Below, one piece after another: positions 45,287 through 55,321 of a stretch of 64,000 nucleotides of DNA. The translations under genes and the position numbers were made by a program. This stretch comes from Agrobacterium larrymoorei (lineage in GTDB: Bacteria > Pseudomonadota > Alphaproteobacteria > Rhizobiales > Rhizobiaceae). The DNA lies in assembly GCF_013322225.1 (NCBI RefSeq), contig NZ_JAAMFB010000027.1, positions 1 to 64,000 of the forward strand. The letters are read 5' to 3'. The notes under the pieces were generated by a model. It saw nothing but the letters and a program-made list of their open reading frames with translations, made no database searches and was not told where the DNA came from. How positions within the stretch are numbered: the first letter of the stretch is position 1; every line of letters begins with the position of its first letter.

Positions 45287-46267
45287 TCAGGAGGAGGGCG
45301 CGCGGTAAGAACCTGGAGGTTGCGGGTGGTGCTGCTGCCAGACGCGGCGAAGGTGCCGGGCAGACGAAAACCCCGCCCGTTCGGCCACGGTTTCCATATC
45401 CATACGGGAGTTTATCAAAATATCGCGCGCGAGATTGACCCGTATAAGATTGATATAGTCCACAACGCTCAAGCCAGAATGTTCGCGAAACAGTCGGGAA
45501 AGATGGCGTTCGCTGGTGTTGACGAGACGGGCCAATTGCCCAAGCGACCAGTCACGTGCCGGGTCCGCTACGATGGCATCCTGCGCCCTGTGTACGGCAG
45601 CATGGATGTGACTTCTGCCCGTAAACCACGGTGAGATTTGTGGATCTCTTGTTGTGCGGCGCAGATACACCACCATCGTCTGAGCAATCCGCGCGGCTAT
45701 CACTGGACTGGTCAGGGAAGAAACGATGTGAAGCAGAAGATCGATTCCGGTCGAAATGCCGGCGCTGGAAAATCGTTTCCCATCTTCCACGAACAGCCGG
45801 TTGTCCAGCACTTGCGCCAATGGTGCCAGCCTGCGTAACTCATCCAGGCAATCGCTATGCGTCGTGCATTGTCGATAGTCGAAAACACCCGCTTCCGCCG
45901 CAATCAGGGCACCGGAACATATGGAAACGATAGTCGTATCCACTCTAGTCACTTTGCGTAACCAGTCGGAGAGCTGCCTCCGCTCCCCTGTTGATTCTGC
46001 GGCTGATGAACTTCCGGAAATCATTACCATCGCATTTTCAGGCAGCTTTTCTGGAAAAGGTTCCAGGCCGGAAAGAGTAAGCCCGATCGTCGTGGTCTGG
46101 GTTTCGCCAATGGCTATGTAGTGGCAGTCGAAACGAACTTGGCTCTGTTCCTGATTGGCATAACGCAGCACTTCCAGCGGTCCCGCAACATCAAGCAGCA
46201 GCGTTTGCGGTGGGAGAAGCACGAAAACCGGAATGACTTCGATGTCCGATCTGCCTCGTTCTCCCAT
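45287..46267 (-). CDS. GlxA-type AraC-family regulator with DJ-1/PfpI domain
   Basis: A 326-aa regulator with an N-terminal class I glutamine-amidotransferase-like (DJ-1/PfpI) sensor fold, including VVSICSGALIAAEAG near residue 112, which replaces the amidase active site, and a C-terminal AraC double HTH (SLGQLARLVNTSERHLSRLF and GFSSARHLRRVWQQ). I chose ATG 46267, which overlaps the stop of the cysteine hydrolase gene (TGATG); upstream in-frame codons lie inside that gene. Related proteins regulate amino-acid or amine catabolism; here the likely target is the co-transcribed hydrolase. Confidence 0.9.
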   Translation of the reverse strand: MGERGRSDIEVIPVFVLLPPQTLLLDVAGPLEVLRYANQEQSQVRFDCHYIAIGETQTTTIGLTLSGLEPFPEKLPENAMVMISGSSSAAESTGERRQLSDWLRKVTRVDTTIVSICSGALIAAEAGVFDYRQCTTHSDCLDELRRLAPLAQVLDNRLFVEDGKRFSSAGISTGIDLLLHIVSSLTSPVIAARIAQTMVVYLRRTTRDPQISPWFTGRSHIHAAVHRAQDAIVADPARDWSLGQLARLVNTSERHLSRLFREHSGLSVVDYINLIRVNLARDILINSRMDMETVAERAGFSSARHLRRVWQQHHPQPPGSYRAPSS

Positions 46268-46827
46268 CACGACACCCTTTTGTTGGCTCGAAGCACCTCT
46301 TCCACCGTGACGATGCGGGCAAACCGGCCAGCAAGAACAAGCTCGGTGCGGGTTGCGATCTGCTCTGGGGTAAAGGCTTCGCCGGTTGAGTGCGTCATTG
46401 TAAAAGTCAAAGTCGCTTCGGTTACGTAATCCACTTTGTAGCCCATATCGGCAGCATGCCGAGTCGTGGTTTCGCAGCATTGTTCAGTACGGATGCCGGA
46501 AACAATCAGACGGTTGATGCCTTTTTCCGTCAGCCAGATATCAAGCCCGGTTCCTACGAAGGCGGAATGTCGGTTCTTGTGAAAAGTGACGTCAGGTGAA
46601 ATGTGGATGCCCTCAAGGGCGCACACAAAGCCGTTTTCCTGCGAAAACGCGTGGTCGTCATCCACATGGAATATTTGGATGACGGGAATGTCAGCCGCCT
46701 GCGCGCCGTCGATCAGCTTTTGCTGCCGTTCGATGTAAGCAGCCAAGCCACTGTCTTCGAAGTAAGGCGTGTGGCGAAAAGACTCTTGCACATCGATAAC
46801 GAGCAGCGCTGTGTTGTGGTGGGACAT
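46267..46827 (-). CDS. Isochorismatase-family cysteine hydrolase
   Basis: A 186-aa alpha/beta hydrolase of the isochorismatase group. Asp near residue 11 in [10 protein letters not shown], Lys in HKNRHSAF and Cys in [15 protein letters not shown] form the usual triad for amide or nicotinamidase-like cleavage. GGAGACG precedes the ATG. It overlaps the downstream GlxA-type regulator by one base. Substrate cannot be deduced; nicotinamide, biuret or carbamoyl compounds are family examples. Confidence 0.88.
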   Translation of the reverse strand: MSHHNTALLVIDVQESFRHTPYFEDSGLAAYIERQQKLIDGAQAADIPVIQIFHVDDDHAFSQENGFVCALEGIHISPDVTFHKNRHSAFVGTGLDIWLTEKGINRLIVSGIRTEQCCETTTRHAADMGYKVDYVTEATLTFTMTHSTGEAFTPEQIATRTELVLAGRFARIVTVEEVLRANKRVS

Positions 46828-47012
46828 TTTCTGCGTCTCCGATTTCTAGGATGCCGCAGCTTCGCTGCTATATCGCAAAGGTTAAATACAGGATAGCGCC
46901 GAAGAGAGGACATATCCAGCCACTGCTATTTTTTCCGCTCGGTCATTTCAATGAGGCGTTTTCATTTTGTGTCGCGGCCTCTAAATTAGGTCGCAGAGTA
47001 AGGGAGATCAGC

Positions 47013-47999
47013 ATGTTACGTTTCGGAATTCTGTCGACGGCGAAGATTGGTCGAGATCTCGTAATCCCTGCCATTCAGGATGCGGAAAACGCCGTGGTAA
47101 CGGCAATCGCCAGCCGCGATGTCCACAAGGCGCGCGCACTTGCGGATCGTTTTTCCGTCACGCATGCCTTCGGTTCTTACGAGGAGATGCTGGCATCCGA
47201 TGTCATCGATGCTGTCTACATTCCGCTTCCCACGGCCCATCATGTCGAATGGTCGGAAAAGGCAGCAGATGCTGGCAAGCATGTGCTGTGTGAAAAACCG
47301 ATAGCGCTTAAAGCAGAACAGATCGACAGGTTGATTGCCGCGCGTGACAGAAACGGGGTGATGATTTCTGAAGCCTATATGGTTACCTACGCCCCTGTTT
47401 GGCGAAAGGTGCGGGAGTTGCTGGCATCGAACGCCATTGGTACTCTTAAATATGTGCAGGGCGCCTTCAGCTATTTTAATCGTGATCCTGCAAACATGCG
47501 CAACATTCCGGAACTCGGCGGTGGGGCCTTGCCGGATATCGGCGTTTATCCAACAATCGCTACGCGCTTTGCTACAGGCAAGGAGCCGAAGCGGGTCTTT
47601 GCTACCGTGGAACGCGACCCAACCTTCGGTACGGATATTTACGCCAGCGTGAAAGCGGATTTCGGTGATTTCGAACTAAACTTCTATGTCGCCACTCAAC
47701 TTGCCGCCCGACAGGTCATGGTTTTCCATGGCACTGAGGGTTACATCGAAGTGAAATCCCCTTTCAACGCAGATCGTTGGGGTGCAGAAGAAGTAGAGCT
47801 GACCAACCAGAATCACGCCCAGTCGCAAATCTTCCGCTTTCAGGACAGCAGGCAGTATCGTCGTCAGATCGAAGCTTTTGCCGTCTGTGCGGAAAGAGGG
47901 GATGCAGAAATTGTTTCACTGGAAAGCTCGAAGAGCAGCCAGCTCTTCATCGACGCGATATATCGGGCGGCGGAAAAGGGTGGTTGGGAAACGGTCTAA
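47013..47999 (+). CDS. Gfo/Idh/MocA-family NAD(P)-dependent oxidoreductase
   Basis: A 328-aa dehydrogenase. The N-terminal Rossmann fold carries [19 protein letters not shown] (a GxxxxA/G variant), and the hallmark EKP triplet occurs in [12 protein letters not shown] with YNT-like [10 protein letters not shown] following. These enzymes oxidise or reduce sugars, inositols and related alcohols. ATG 47013 is preceded by AAGGGAG; an in-frame upstream extension to 46851 has no conserved sequence. Last four bases overlap the convergent membrane-protein gene. Substrate unknown. Confidence 0.9.
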   Translation: MLRFGILSTAKIGRDLVIPAIQDAENAVVTAIASRDVHKARALADRFSVTHAFGSYEEMLASDVIDAVYIPLPTAHHVEWSEKAADAGKHVLCEKPIALKAEQIDRLIAARDRNGVMISEAYMVTYAPVWRKVRELLASNAIGTLKYVQGAFSYFNRDPANMRNIPELGGGALPDIGVYPTIATRFATGKEPKRVFATVERDPTFGTDIYASVKADFGDFELNFYVATQLAARQVMVFHGTEGYIEVKSPFNADRWGAEEVELTNQNHAQSQIFRFQDSRQYRRQIEAFAVCAERGDAEIVSLESSKSSQLFIDAIYRAAEKGGWETV

Positions 48000-48370
48000 G
48001 GCGCCTTATCGATCTTCCTCAACCCACGGCGGTATCCAAAGCCGCCGAGGAAGAGCGCCGCAATCGATGTTACTAGAAACACAGCTGGCCATTGTAGCAT
48101 TGGGTTACGCAGTAGGATGAGGAAGAAAAGCCCGTAATTCAAAAGAACGACTGTTCTGCTTATGCTTGCGGCAAGAAGGCCGAACCCCTTCGATACCAGC
48201 AATTTTCGCGAAATCTGTATTACCATAAGGGCTAAAGCCACGCCCACCAGACCGGCGACCGGAATACGAACGCTCTCTCCTAGGCCGACGGTAAAGGTGG
48301 TCAGTCCGCAGATCACTAGCAGCACAATATTGTAACTGAGGAATATGAGCGGCGACAAATGATACTCCAC
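47996..48370 (-). CDS. Small membrane protein, four predicted segments
   Basis: A 124-aa hydrophobic protein with four probable membrane segments (about residues 8-28, 36-52, 64-82 and 92-110) and a basic C-terminus ([12 protein letters not shown]). No recognised family; the topology resembles small multidrug-type or EamA-like fragments, but the signatures are absent. Single gene ending against the Gfo/Idh gene. Confidence 0.6.
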   Translation of the reverse strand: MEYHLSPLIFLSYNIVLLVICGLTTFTVGLGESVRIPVAGLVGVALALMVIQISRKLLVSKGFGLLAASISRTVVLLNYGLFFLILLRNPMLQWPAVFLVTSIAALFLGGFGYRRGLRKIDKAP

Positions 48371-48435
48371 GACCCTGATAAATGAGGCGGAGCATAGCTG
48401 GGGCCGGGTTCAGAAATGGTTAGACGTTGCCACTC

Positions 48436-48678
48436 TTAATGCGGAACGTTCATCGAAACCCTGAATTTTTGAACTGTCATCATCGCGACAAAACCAGCGA
48501 ATATACCGACATTGTAGCCACCGAGTGCAAACAACAACGGAGCGACATGCAGCACACCCAATAGGGCCGTTGCCAAGCCAAATGCGGCGACAATTGCCAA
48601 GCCAACCCCTGCAATAATAGCGGGGGAGCGAAGCGTGAGCGCGGTTACGCCGAGCGAAATTCCAAGAATGAAGATCAT
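48436..48678 (-). CDS. Small membrane protein, three predicted segments
   Basis: An 80-aa hydrophobic protein with segments at about residues 2-17, 22-44 and 47-67. Its ATG is preceded by GAGGAG in the expected place. Likely co-oriented with the 124-aa membrane protein and xseA's divergent upstream neighbour. No family assigned. Confidence 0.6.
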   Translation of the reverse strand: MIFILGISLGVTALTLRSPAIIAGVGLAIVAAFGLATALLGVLHVAPLLFALGGYNVGIFAGFVAMMTVQKFRVSMNVPH

Positions 48679-48876
48679 GATGCCGCTCCTCCTCTGCGGG
48701 CTTGAGGCATGGCATCGTCGCCTCTAAAAACCCGTATTCTCCTCCATGCATGCACTTCCTAACGCCAAATATAGCAGCTTGTTGCACAACTGTTAAATTT
48801 AATCTCGTCAAGATTGCCAAAATAATGCGCAATCACGGCGATTTGCGAATCGCCGGATAATGGGTAAAATCGTGTG

Positions 48877-50478
48877 ATGAGCGATATTTTCAGTCAGCCT
48901 GCACTCAGCAATCTCACCGAGTTTTCCGTTTCGGAGCTTTCCGGTTCCATCAAACGGACCGTCGAGAATGCTTTCGACCAGGTGCGGGTGAGGGGGGAGA
49001 TTTCCGGATATCGCGGCCCCCACTCGTCCGGTCATGCCTATTTCTCACTGAAGGACGACCGTGCCCGTATCGATGCGGTCATCTGGAAGGGCAGCTTTTC
49101 CAAGCTGAAATTCCGGCCCGAAGAGGGTATGGAAGTCATCGCTACCGGCAAGATCACCACCTTCCCTGGCTCATCGAAATACCAGATCGTTATCGAAAGC
49201 CTGGAACCTGCGGGTGCGGGCGCGCTGATGGCGCTTTTGGAAGAACGCCGTCGCAAGCTGGCGGCGGAAGGTCTTTTCGATCAGGCGCGCAAGCGGCGTC
49301 TGCCTTTCATGCCGAAAGTCATCGGCGTCGTCACTTCGCCAACCGGTGCCGTCATCCGCGATATTCTGCACCGCATTTCGGATCGCTTCCCGGTGCATGT
49401 GTTGGTTTGGCCTGTCAAAGTGCAGGGCGAAGGCTCTGGCGAAGAGGTCGCAAACGCCATAAGAGGCTTCAACTCGCTCAAAACCGGCGGGGATATTCCG
49501 CGCCCGGACGTGCTGATCGTGGGGCGTGGCGGCGGTAGCCTCGAAGATCTTTGGAGCTTCAACGACGAAATCGTCGTCCGCGCTGCCGCAGAGAGCGAAA
49601 TTCCGCTGATTTCCGCTGTCGGGCATGAAACCGATACGACGCTGATCGACCATGCAGCGGATGTGCGTGCCCCGACGCCAACGGGCGCTGCGGAGATGGC
49701 CGTGCCGGTGCGGGTCGATCTGCAAGCCCAGCTTTCCGGCCTGTCTGCACGCCTTTCCGGCTCCATGATGCGGCAAATGGACAATCGCAGCCAGAATTTG
49801 CGGGCGCTCGTGCGCGCCCTGCCGTCGCTGGACCAGTTGCTGGCCTTGCCCCGTCGCCGTTTCGATGAAGCGGCTAGCGGCCTGGGGCGGGGGCTGGAGT
49901 TGAACACGCTCAACAAACGCCGCAGCTTCGAGCGAACGGCTGCGCATTTACGCCCGGATGTTCTGACTCACGGCCTGAAACAGCATCGCCAGCGCATCGC
50001 AGAGCGTATGCAGCGCGCCGAAGGGCTGGTGGAGCGCCGACTGTTACAGGCGCAGGCACGTGTGTCGTCGTCTGATTCCTCCTTACGCTCGCTGCCTGCT
50101 CGTCTGATCGGACAGATCGAGCGACAGGGGGAGCGCATCTCCAGCGCTGCTCGCCGGGCGGATACGGCCGTTCTCAATCGCATGGCGCACCACCGCTCTG
50201 GCCTCGCCGCGCACGACCGTATTCTGCAATCTTTATCCTACAAAAACGTGCTGAAGCGCGGTTATGCCGTTATACGCGACGATGAGAACCGCCCGCTGAC
50301 ACGCGCCGCTGCCATTTCATCAGGCGCGGTCGTGTCTATGGAATTCGCCGATGGGGTCGTTTCGGCCATCGCAACCGCGGAAGGTGCGCCGCCAGCAGAC
50401 ACCGCATCTGCGGCACCTAAAAAGAAATCGGCAAAAACGCCATCGTCAGGTCCGATCGATCAGGGCAGCCTTTTTTAG
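48877..50478 (+). CDS. xseA: Exodeoxyribonuclease VII large subunit
   Basis: A 533-aa ExoVII large subunit. The N-terminal OB-fold contains [20 protein letters not shown], the catalytic core has [15 protein letters not shown] and [16 protein letters not shown] with the conserved Asp of VLIVGRGGG, and the long helical C-terminal half follows. With XseB it degrades single-stranded DNA in both directions into oligonucleotides. A GTG at 48874 directly precedes the ATG used here. xseB is not adjacent. Confidence 0.95.
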   Translation: MSDIFSQPALSNLTEFSVSELSGSIKRTVENAFDQVRVRGEISGYRGPHSSGHAYFSLKDDRARIDAVIWKGSFSKLKFRPEEGMEVIATGKITTFPGSSKYQIVIESLEPAGAGALMALLEERRRKLAAEGLFDQARKRRLPFMPKVIGVVTSPTGAVIRDILHRISDRFPVHVLVWPVKVQGEGSGEEVANAIRGFNSLKTGGDIPRPDVLIVGRGGGSLEDLWSFNDEIVVRAAAESEIPLISAVGHETDTTLIDHAADVRAPTPTGAAEMAVPVRVDLQAQLSGLSARLSGSMMRQMDNRSQNLRALVRALPSLDQLLALPRRRFDEAASGLGRGLELNTLNKRRSFERTAAHLRPDVLTHGLKQHRQRIAERMQRAEGLVERRLLQAQARVSSSDSSLRSLPARLIGQIERQGERISSAARRADTAVLNRMAHHRSGLAAHDRILQSLSYKNVLKRGYAVIRDDENRPLTRAAAISSGAVVSMEFADGVVSAIATAEGAPPADTASAAPKKKSAKTPSSGPIDQGSLF

Positions 50479-50499
50479 AGCATTTCCGGGTTTCGGAGG

Positions 50500-51003
50500 T
50501 TATTCCTCGAATGCAGCGAGGAATTTTTTAAGCAGCCGGTCCAGTTCTTCTCTGTCCTTCGCATCAAGACTGGCGACCAGTCCATGCTGATTTTCCACGT
50601 GGGCGGTGACGGCCTGTTCTATCACGTCGAACCCCTTGTCGGTCAGCGCGATCAGCACGCTGCGCCGATCTTGGGGGTTGTTGACACGCTCTACAAAGCC
50701 TGCCTTTTCCAACTGGTCGATACGGTTTGTCATCGTGCCGGAACTGACCATCGTCATCTCAAGCAATTCCCCCGGTGACAACCGGTAAGGCGCACCCGCG
50801 CGCCGTAAGGTCGCCAGCACATCGAAGGCGGAAGTCGGTAGGTCGTGTTGCTGGAGAACCGTTTCGATTTCCCGGCTGAGGTGATTTCTCAAGCGGGTTA
50901 GACGCCCCAGAAGGCCCATGGGTGCGACATCGAGTTCCGGTCGTTCCCTGCGCCATTGTGCCAGAACTCTGTCGACATGATCGGTCGTCTTCTTTTCACT
51001 CAT
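50500..51003 (-). CDS. MarR-family transcriptional regulator
   Basis: A 167-aa MarR regulator with the winged helix at about residues 65-115 (LSPGELLEMTMVSSGTMTNR, RRSVLIALTDKG). Divergent from the EamA transporter gene at 51085. The 14-bp perfect palindrome in between is a likely operator, so this protein probably represses the exporter and itself. Confidence 0.92.
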   Translation of the reverse strand: MSEKKTTDHVDRVLAQWRRERPELDVAPMGLLGRLTRLRNHLSREIETVLQQHDLPTSAFDVLATLRRAGAPYRLSPGELLEMTMVSSGTMTNRIDQLEKAGFVERVNNPQDRRSVLIALTDKGFDVIEQAVTAHVENQHGLVASLDAKDREELDRLLKKFLAAFEE

Positions 51004-51025
51004 GGATCATGGATAACATGAAGTC

Positions 51026-51039
51026 TCTTGACGTCAAGA
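51026..51039. promoter_or_regulatory. MarR operator-like palindrome
   Basis: TCTTGACGTCAAGA, a perfect 14-bp palindrome, centred between the divergent MarR and EamA genes. A second related half-dyad, ATCTTGAT, lies at about 51062-51069, nearer the transporter ATG. The size and place fit a MarR-type operator. Confidence 0.6.
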
Positions 51040-51084
51040 CAAATGTCGCTATTTTGAATTTATCTTGATCTAGAGAATATTGAT

Positions 51085-51948
51085 ATGAAGAGAAATACGT
51101 ATTACGCCGCCGATGTAGCGCTGACCGCGCTTGCGCCTGCCATTTGGGGCAGCACGTACATCATCACAACGTCATTCCTGCCACTTGGATATCCCATGCA
51201 CGTGGCCATGCTCCGCGCCTTGCCCGCAGGCCTGCTTCTGCTGCTTTTCGTGCGCAAGCTTCCCTTCGGCATCTGGTGGAGCCGGGCTTTCATTCTAGGT
51301 GCGCTGAACTTTTCCTTTTTCTGGGCCATGCTGTTCGTATCGGCCTATCGCCTGCCGGGCGGCGTCGCCGCGACGGTGGGTGCCGTACAGCCTTTGATCG
51401 TCATCGCATTGTCGCGATTCATTCTCGGCAGGTCTATCCACCCGCTTGCCATTGTCGCCGGTGTTATCGGCATGACGGGGGTGGCTTTTCTCGTTTTGAC
51501 GCCAAATGCGACGCTTGATCCGATCGGCATCGCCGCAGCTTTTGCGGGAGCGGTCTCCATGGCTTTCGGAACAGTTATGACGCGGCGCTGGCAGCCGCCG
51601 GTGTCGAGCCTGACATTCACCGCATGGCAATTGACCGCTGGCGGCCTGTTGCTGGTGCCAGTCGCGTTGTTTCTGGAGCCGGCCCTGCCTTCACTCACAA
51701 CGCAAAACGTGCTCGGCCTTGCCTATCTCGGCATCATCGGCGCTGCATTGACCTATCTTTTGTGGTTTCGCGGTCTTTCCCGCATCGAGCCATCGGCAGC
51801 GGCGTCGCTCGGCTTTTTAAGCCCGCTCACCGCCACGCTGCTCGGCTGGTTGGCGCTCGGCCAAAGCCTCTCGCCAATCCAGATTGTTGGTTTTCTGATG
51901 GTGCTGTTCAGCGTCTGGCTTAGCCAGAAAGCACAGGCACCGAGATAG
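51085..51948 (+). CDS. EamA-family (DMT) transporter
   Basis: A 287-aa drug/metabolite transporter with ten predicted membrane segments in two repeats of the EamA fold (for example AIWGSTYIITTSFLP in the first and GIIGAALTYLLWFRGLSRIEPS in the second). It exports metabolites or toxic compounds; the substrate is unknown. Regulated, by inference, by the divergent MarR protein. The stop is 3 bases from the convergent M29 aminopeptidase stop. Confidence 0.9.
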   Translation: MKRNTYYAADVALTALAPAIWGSTYIITTSFLPLGYPMHVAMLRALPAGLLLLLFVRKLPFGIWWSRAFILGALNFSFFWAMLFVSAYRLPGGVAATVGAVQPLIVIALSRFILGRSIHPLAIVAGVIGMTGVAFLVLTPNATLDPIGIAAAFAGAVSMAFGTVMTRRWQPPVSSLTFTAWQLTAGGLLLVPVALFLEPALPSLTTQNVLGLAYLGIIGAALTYLLWFRGLSRIEPSAAASLGFLSPLTATLLGWLALGQSLSPIQIVGFLMVLFSVWLSQKAQAPR

Positions 51949-51951
51949 ACA

Positions 51952-53205
51952 TCAGGCCCACTCGCCCTTGCGCATCACCGGCATCTTCGAACCATCGGCT
52001 CTGACGCCATCGATATCAACCTTGTCGGAGCCGATCATCCAGTCGATATGGATCAGGCTGGAGTTTCCGCCCTGAGCCTTGATTTGATCCTGGCTGAGCG
52101 AAGCGCCATCGAGGAAGCATTTTGAATAGCACTGACCAAGCGCGATATGGCAGGAGGCATTCTCATCGAACAGCGTGTTGAAGAACAGGATGCCGCTTGC
52201 TGAAATCGGAGATGAATGCGGCACCAGTGCCACTTCTCCCAGACGTCGCGCACCTTCGTCGGTATCAAGCACCTTGTTCAGCACTGCCTCGCCCCTGGAC
52301 GCCCTTGCCTCTACAATGCGACCGCCTTCGAACTTCACCTGAATATCGTCGATCAAGGTGCCCTGATGCGACAGCGGCTTGGTGCTGGAGACATAGCCAT
52401 CCACCCGTAGCGCATGTGGTGTGGTGAAGACTTCTTCGGTCGGGATATTCGGATTGCAGGTCACGCCGTTCTTGGCCGTGGAAGCGCCGCCATGCCATTC
52501 ATGCCCGTCAGCCAGCCCGATGGTTACATCCGTGCCGGGGCCGGTGAAGTGCAGCGAGGAGAAACGCTCGTCGTTCAGCCATTTGGAGCGCTTGGCCAGA
52601 TTGGCATTATGCTGCTGCCAGGCCGCTACCGGATCGGCCACGTCGACGCGTGAGGCGGCGAAAATTGCGTCCGCAAGTTTCCGAACCGCTTCGTCTTCCG
52701 GCAGACCTGGGAATACCTGTTTCGCCCATGAGGGGTTGGGGTAGGAGATGATGTTCCAGTTGATGTCGAAGTTGGAAATCTTCTCCAGCGCCGGTTTGTA
52801 GGCCATGGAGTTCGCTTTGTTGGCGCGGGCCACTTTCGTCGCATCTTCGTTGGCCAGCAGCATCGGGTTGTCGCCGGAAATAGCCAGACGCGCAGCGCCG
52901 TTAGCGTAAGCCTTGGCCATGCCGTCATAAAGCCAGCCGGATGCGCGATCAAAATTCGCATCGCTTGCATGGCGATAACGGGCAAGTGTGGTTTCCTCGT
53001 CGGAATAGAAGGTGGTGACCAGACCGCTGCCCGCCAGATAAGCGTGCTTCGTCAAAAACCGCACTAGCGGCAGCGCTGCCAGCGGCGCGGTAATGACCAG
53101 ATCCTGATCCTTCTGGAGCTGCAGGCCGACTTTGACCGCGACTTCGGCCAATTTTTGAAGCTTGACGGGATCGACCGATGGGGTGCCATTTGGGGAAGCT
53201 GTCAT
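51952..53205 (-). CDS. M29-family aminopeptidase (AmpS/PepS-like)
   Basis: A 417-aa metalloaminopeptidase of family M29. The metal-ligand regions of the family appear as NIPTEEVFTTPH, with Glu and His around residues 251-263, and SHQGTL; the C-terminal SLIHIDWMIGSDKVDIDGV supplies the conserved His and Asp. It releases N-terminal amino acids from peptides in the cytoplasm. Full length. Single gene, downstream of nothing obvious; convergent with the transporter gene. Confidence 0.9.
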   Translation of the reverse strand: MTASPNGTPSVDPVKLQKLAEVAVKVGLQLQKDQDLVITAPLAALPLVRFLTKHAYLAGSGLVTTFYSDEETTLARYRHASDANFDRASGWLYDGMAKAYANGAARLAISGDNPMLLANEDATKVARANKANSMAYKPALEKISNFDINWNIISYPNPSWAKQVFPGLPEDEAVRKLADAIFAASRVDVADPVAAWQQHNANLAKRSKWLNDERFSSLHFTGPGTDVTIGLADGHEWHGGASTAKNGVTCNPNIPTEEVFTTPHALRVDGYVSSTKPLSHQGTLIDDIQVKFEGGRIVEARASRGEAVLNKVLDTDEGARRLGEVALVPHSSPISASGILFFNTLFDENASCHIALGQCYSKCFLDGASLSQDQIKAQGGNSSLIHIDWMIGSDKVDIDGVRADGSKMPVMRKGEWA

Positions 53206-53281
53206 GGTGTGCCTTCATATGTACTTGTCATGAGCCGCGAAACATAGCCCATTCGCCGTGAAAGCCAACCGTGTTTCGATG

Positions 53282-53758
53282 CTACTCTGCCACCAGCGGC
53301 ACGATGACCGCCTTTAATACGGCTTGCGCGTCCTCGGGAGAAAGCCGCAGTTGAAGGCCGCGCTGCCCACCATTGATGTAGACATATTCATGCGCCAAAG
53401 ATCGGGCTTCCATGGCGGTTGGTACCAGCTTCTTCTGCCCGAACGGACTGATGCCGCCGACATGATATCCCGTCGCCCGCTCTGCATCGGCAGGCTTCAT
53501 CATATTCGCCGACTTACCACTGAATGCCGCTGCCAGCTTCTTCATGCTGACTTCGCAGTCCGATGGCACGACAACGCACACCGCCTTGCCATCCACCTCT
53601 GCCATCAGCGTTTTCAGCACCAGATGCGGCGCAGCACCTATTGCTTCCGCCGCCTGAAGACCGATGCGATCCGCGTTCGGGTCGTATTCATAGGTCACGG
53701 TGCTGAAAGCAACGCTTGCCTTCGTCAACATCTGGGTGGCACGAGTGGTTTTCGACAT
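53282..53758 (-). CDS. ybaK: YbaK/EbsC-family Cys-tRNA(Pro) deacylase
   Basis: A 158-aa YbaK-fold protein that hydrolyses Cys mischarged on tRNA-Pro in trans. The conserved lysine-containing segment reads VLKTLMAEVDGK and the C-terminal region GYHVGGISPFGQKK carries the G-G-x-P-F-G motif of the active-site loop. I chose ATG at 53758, four bases after the ArsC-family stop; the frame is open to 53782 but those residues overlap the upstream gene. Co-transcribed with the ArsC-like gene. Confidence 0.9.
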   Translation of the reverse strand: MSKTTRATQMLTKASVAFSTVTYEYDPNADRIGLQAAEAIGAAPHLVLKTLMAEVDGKAVCVVVPSDCEVSMKKLAAAFSGKSANMMKPADAERATGYHVGGISPFGQKKLVPTAMEARSLAHEYVYINGGQRGLQLRLSPEDAQAVLKAVIVPLVAE

Positions 53759-53762
53759 GGGC

Positions 53763-54110
53763 TTACTCGAATAACCCGGCATAAGTCTCAGGCTTGAAAC
53801 CCACAGTGATCTTGCCTTTAGCTTCCAGGACGGGACGCTTGATCATAGAGGGTTGCTCAAGCATCAGGCCAATCGCCTTCTCACGGGTCAGATCGGTTTT
53901 CTGCGTGTCGTCCAGCTTTTTGAATGTGGTGCCAGCCCGGTTTAAAACTGCTTCCCATCCGGCCGCGTCGCACCACCTATTGAGATGCGCTTCGTCGATC
54001 CCGGCACTCTTGTAATCATGGAATGCATAATCGACGCCCTGCGCCTCGAGCCACGTCCGCGCTTTCTTCATTGTATCGCAGTTCTTGATGCCGTAAATCG
54101 TGATCGTCAT
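53763..54110 (-). CDS. ArsC/Spx-family thioredoxin-fold protein (YffB-like)
   Basis: A 115-aa ArsC-fold protein. The N-terminal IYGIKNCDTMKKA places a single Cys at residue 10 in the C-x-x-x-K pattern, which separates YffB/Spx-like members from the C-x5-R arsenate reductases. QPSMIKRPVLE contains the conserved RPVL loop. Role probably in glutathione-linked redox or regulation; arsenate reduction is not supported. Confidence 0.88.
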   Translation of the reverse strand: MTITIYGIKNCDTMKKARTWLEAQGVDYAFHDYKSAGIDEAHLNRWCDAAGWEAVLNRAGTTFKKLDDTQKTDLTREKAIGLMLEQPSMIKRPVLEAKGKITVGFKPETYAGLFE

Positions 54111-54304
54111 GGCTCAGCTTCTCCCTTTCCTTTTTCGCAATAGCAAAAAAGCTCGTCTAGTCAAACAGCAAGCAGCTATGCAGATTTTTCACGGCTGACA
54201 CCCGAAAGAGTTGCAGCTCCGGCGCATGGCTCCCCCGCTGCATCATGCGTTGTGCAAATTCATATGAATGCTCATATTCTGGGCATCACAAAGGAGAGAA
54301 TGAC

Positions 54305-54469
54305 ATGCGCACAGTTGCTAAGACCCGTAAGTTCTTCGGTGAAACTTTTGCTGTTTTCGGCGCTGCCGTCGCTGTTTCGGCTGCCGTCCGTTCGCACCGC
54401 AAGCCTGCTGGTGCTGACCTCGACGCACTCGGCATCGACCGCAAGGCTTTCGACAAGGTTCAGCTCTAA
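54305..54469 (+). CDS. Small 54-aa protein
   Basis: Encodes a 54-aa basic protein with one hydrophobic stretch (about residues 10-27: FFGETFAVFGAAVAVSAA) and a charged C-terminus. AGGAGAGA lies six to seven bases before the ATG at 54305, giving good support for translation. It stands alone beside the left edge of the apparent island. Likely a small membrane-associated protein; function unknown. Confidence 0.55.
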   Translation: MRTVAKTRKFFGETFAVFGAAVAVSAAVRSHRKPAGADLDALGIDRKAFDKVQL

Positions 54470-55321
54470 GATTTCATAGTCTGTCTGGCGAGGCGCCATT
54501 GCCTCGCCTTGGGTTGGAAGGGGAACTTAAGCCGAGACCCATGGCGATTGAGATCGCCACTGTAAGCTTTCAAATAATCGGAATAGTACTTCGCCCTGAA
54601 TTTCATTGAAATTCGAAGAGGCGATATTTGCGTTTATGGTGCAGTTTTCATCTTGATGATGGAACGCAATTGTCGTTGCACCACATGCAAAAAGGACCGA
54701 AACAGCTTGTCGCCATCCCGGTCCCTTGATCACTCAGATCATTCCCACTCTAATATTTTTTCTGCCCTAAGCGTCTGATATACTTACGAAAAATAAAATC
54801 CTCGGGTGGGTATACCGCTGAAGATACCGTCAAAAACTTAACTTTTTGATTTTGCTTAGGTTTTTTCGGAATTTCAGGACGGTAAAATTCTGTGAACTAT
54901 CGGTATCTATCGACCGTTTCGCGGTGAGGCGTAGACCTCAGACTTCGAATCTTTTGCTACCGATAAAGTACCCGCCAAAGTCGGCGAAATCAATACACCC
55001 ATCTCTATCCTGGATCGCCGGGATGGTGGGCTTGGATCAAGCGCGACAGAGGTTGAGAGGGTGAAGACAGTTTCCCGGGAAGAGCTTCACGTATAGCAAA
55101 CGTTCCCCAAAAACACCGTCACAACAAATCGTAGAGGCGAAGCACGAGCGTAGACGCCCCGCTGTAACGGCCCTCCTCCTATCCAATAGGAGGACAAATA
55201 TCCTGACGAAAGCCATTCGCATAGGTGACAAACTCTCACTCAGATTGTTTGATCAGGAAGAGGGCAGCCGCTGCACTCGCTAAGAGACAGGGCGTCAAGA
55301 CCAGAGACGACCGCGCAATGC
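54470..55321. other. Gene-free stretch at the left edge of the defence region
   Basis: About 850 bp between the 54-aa gene and the helicase gene with no convincing coding sequence: the open frames are short, overlap on both strands and lack ribosome-binding sites. It is AT-rich compared with the flanks. No tRNA or integrase was recognised. It may be an island junction or hold small regulatory RNAs that cannot be seen from sequence. Confidence 0.5.

Noticed and set aside
53763-54110. Arsenate reductase proper
   Set aside because: Active-site Cys is followed by the C-x-x-x-K pattern of YffB/Spx-like proteins, and no ars genes are adjacent.
54527-54733. 68-aa minus-strand ORF in the gene-free interval
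   Set aside because: Weak start, no neighbours in an operon and no motif; treated as noise.
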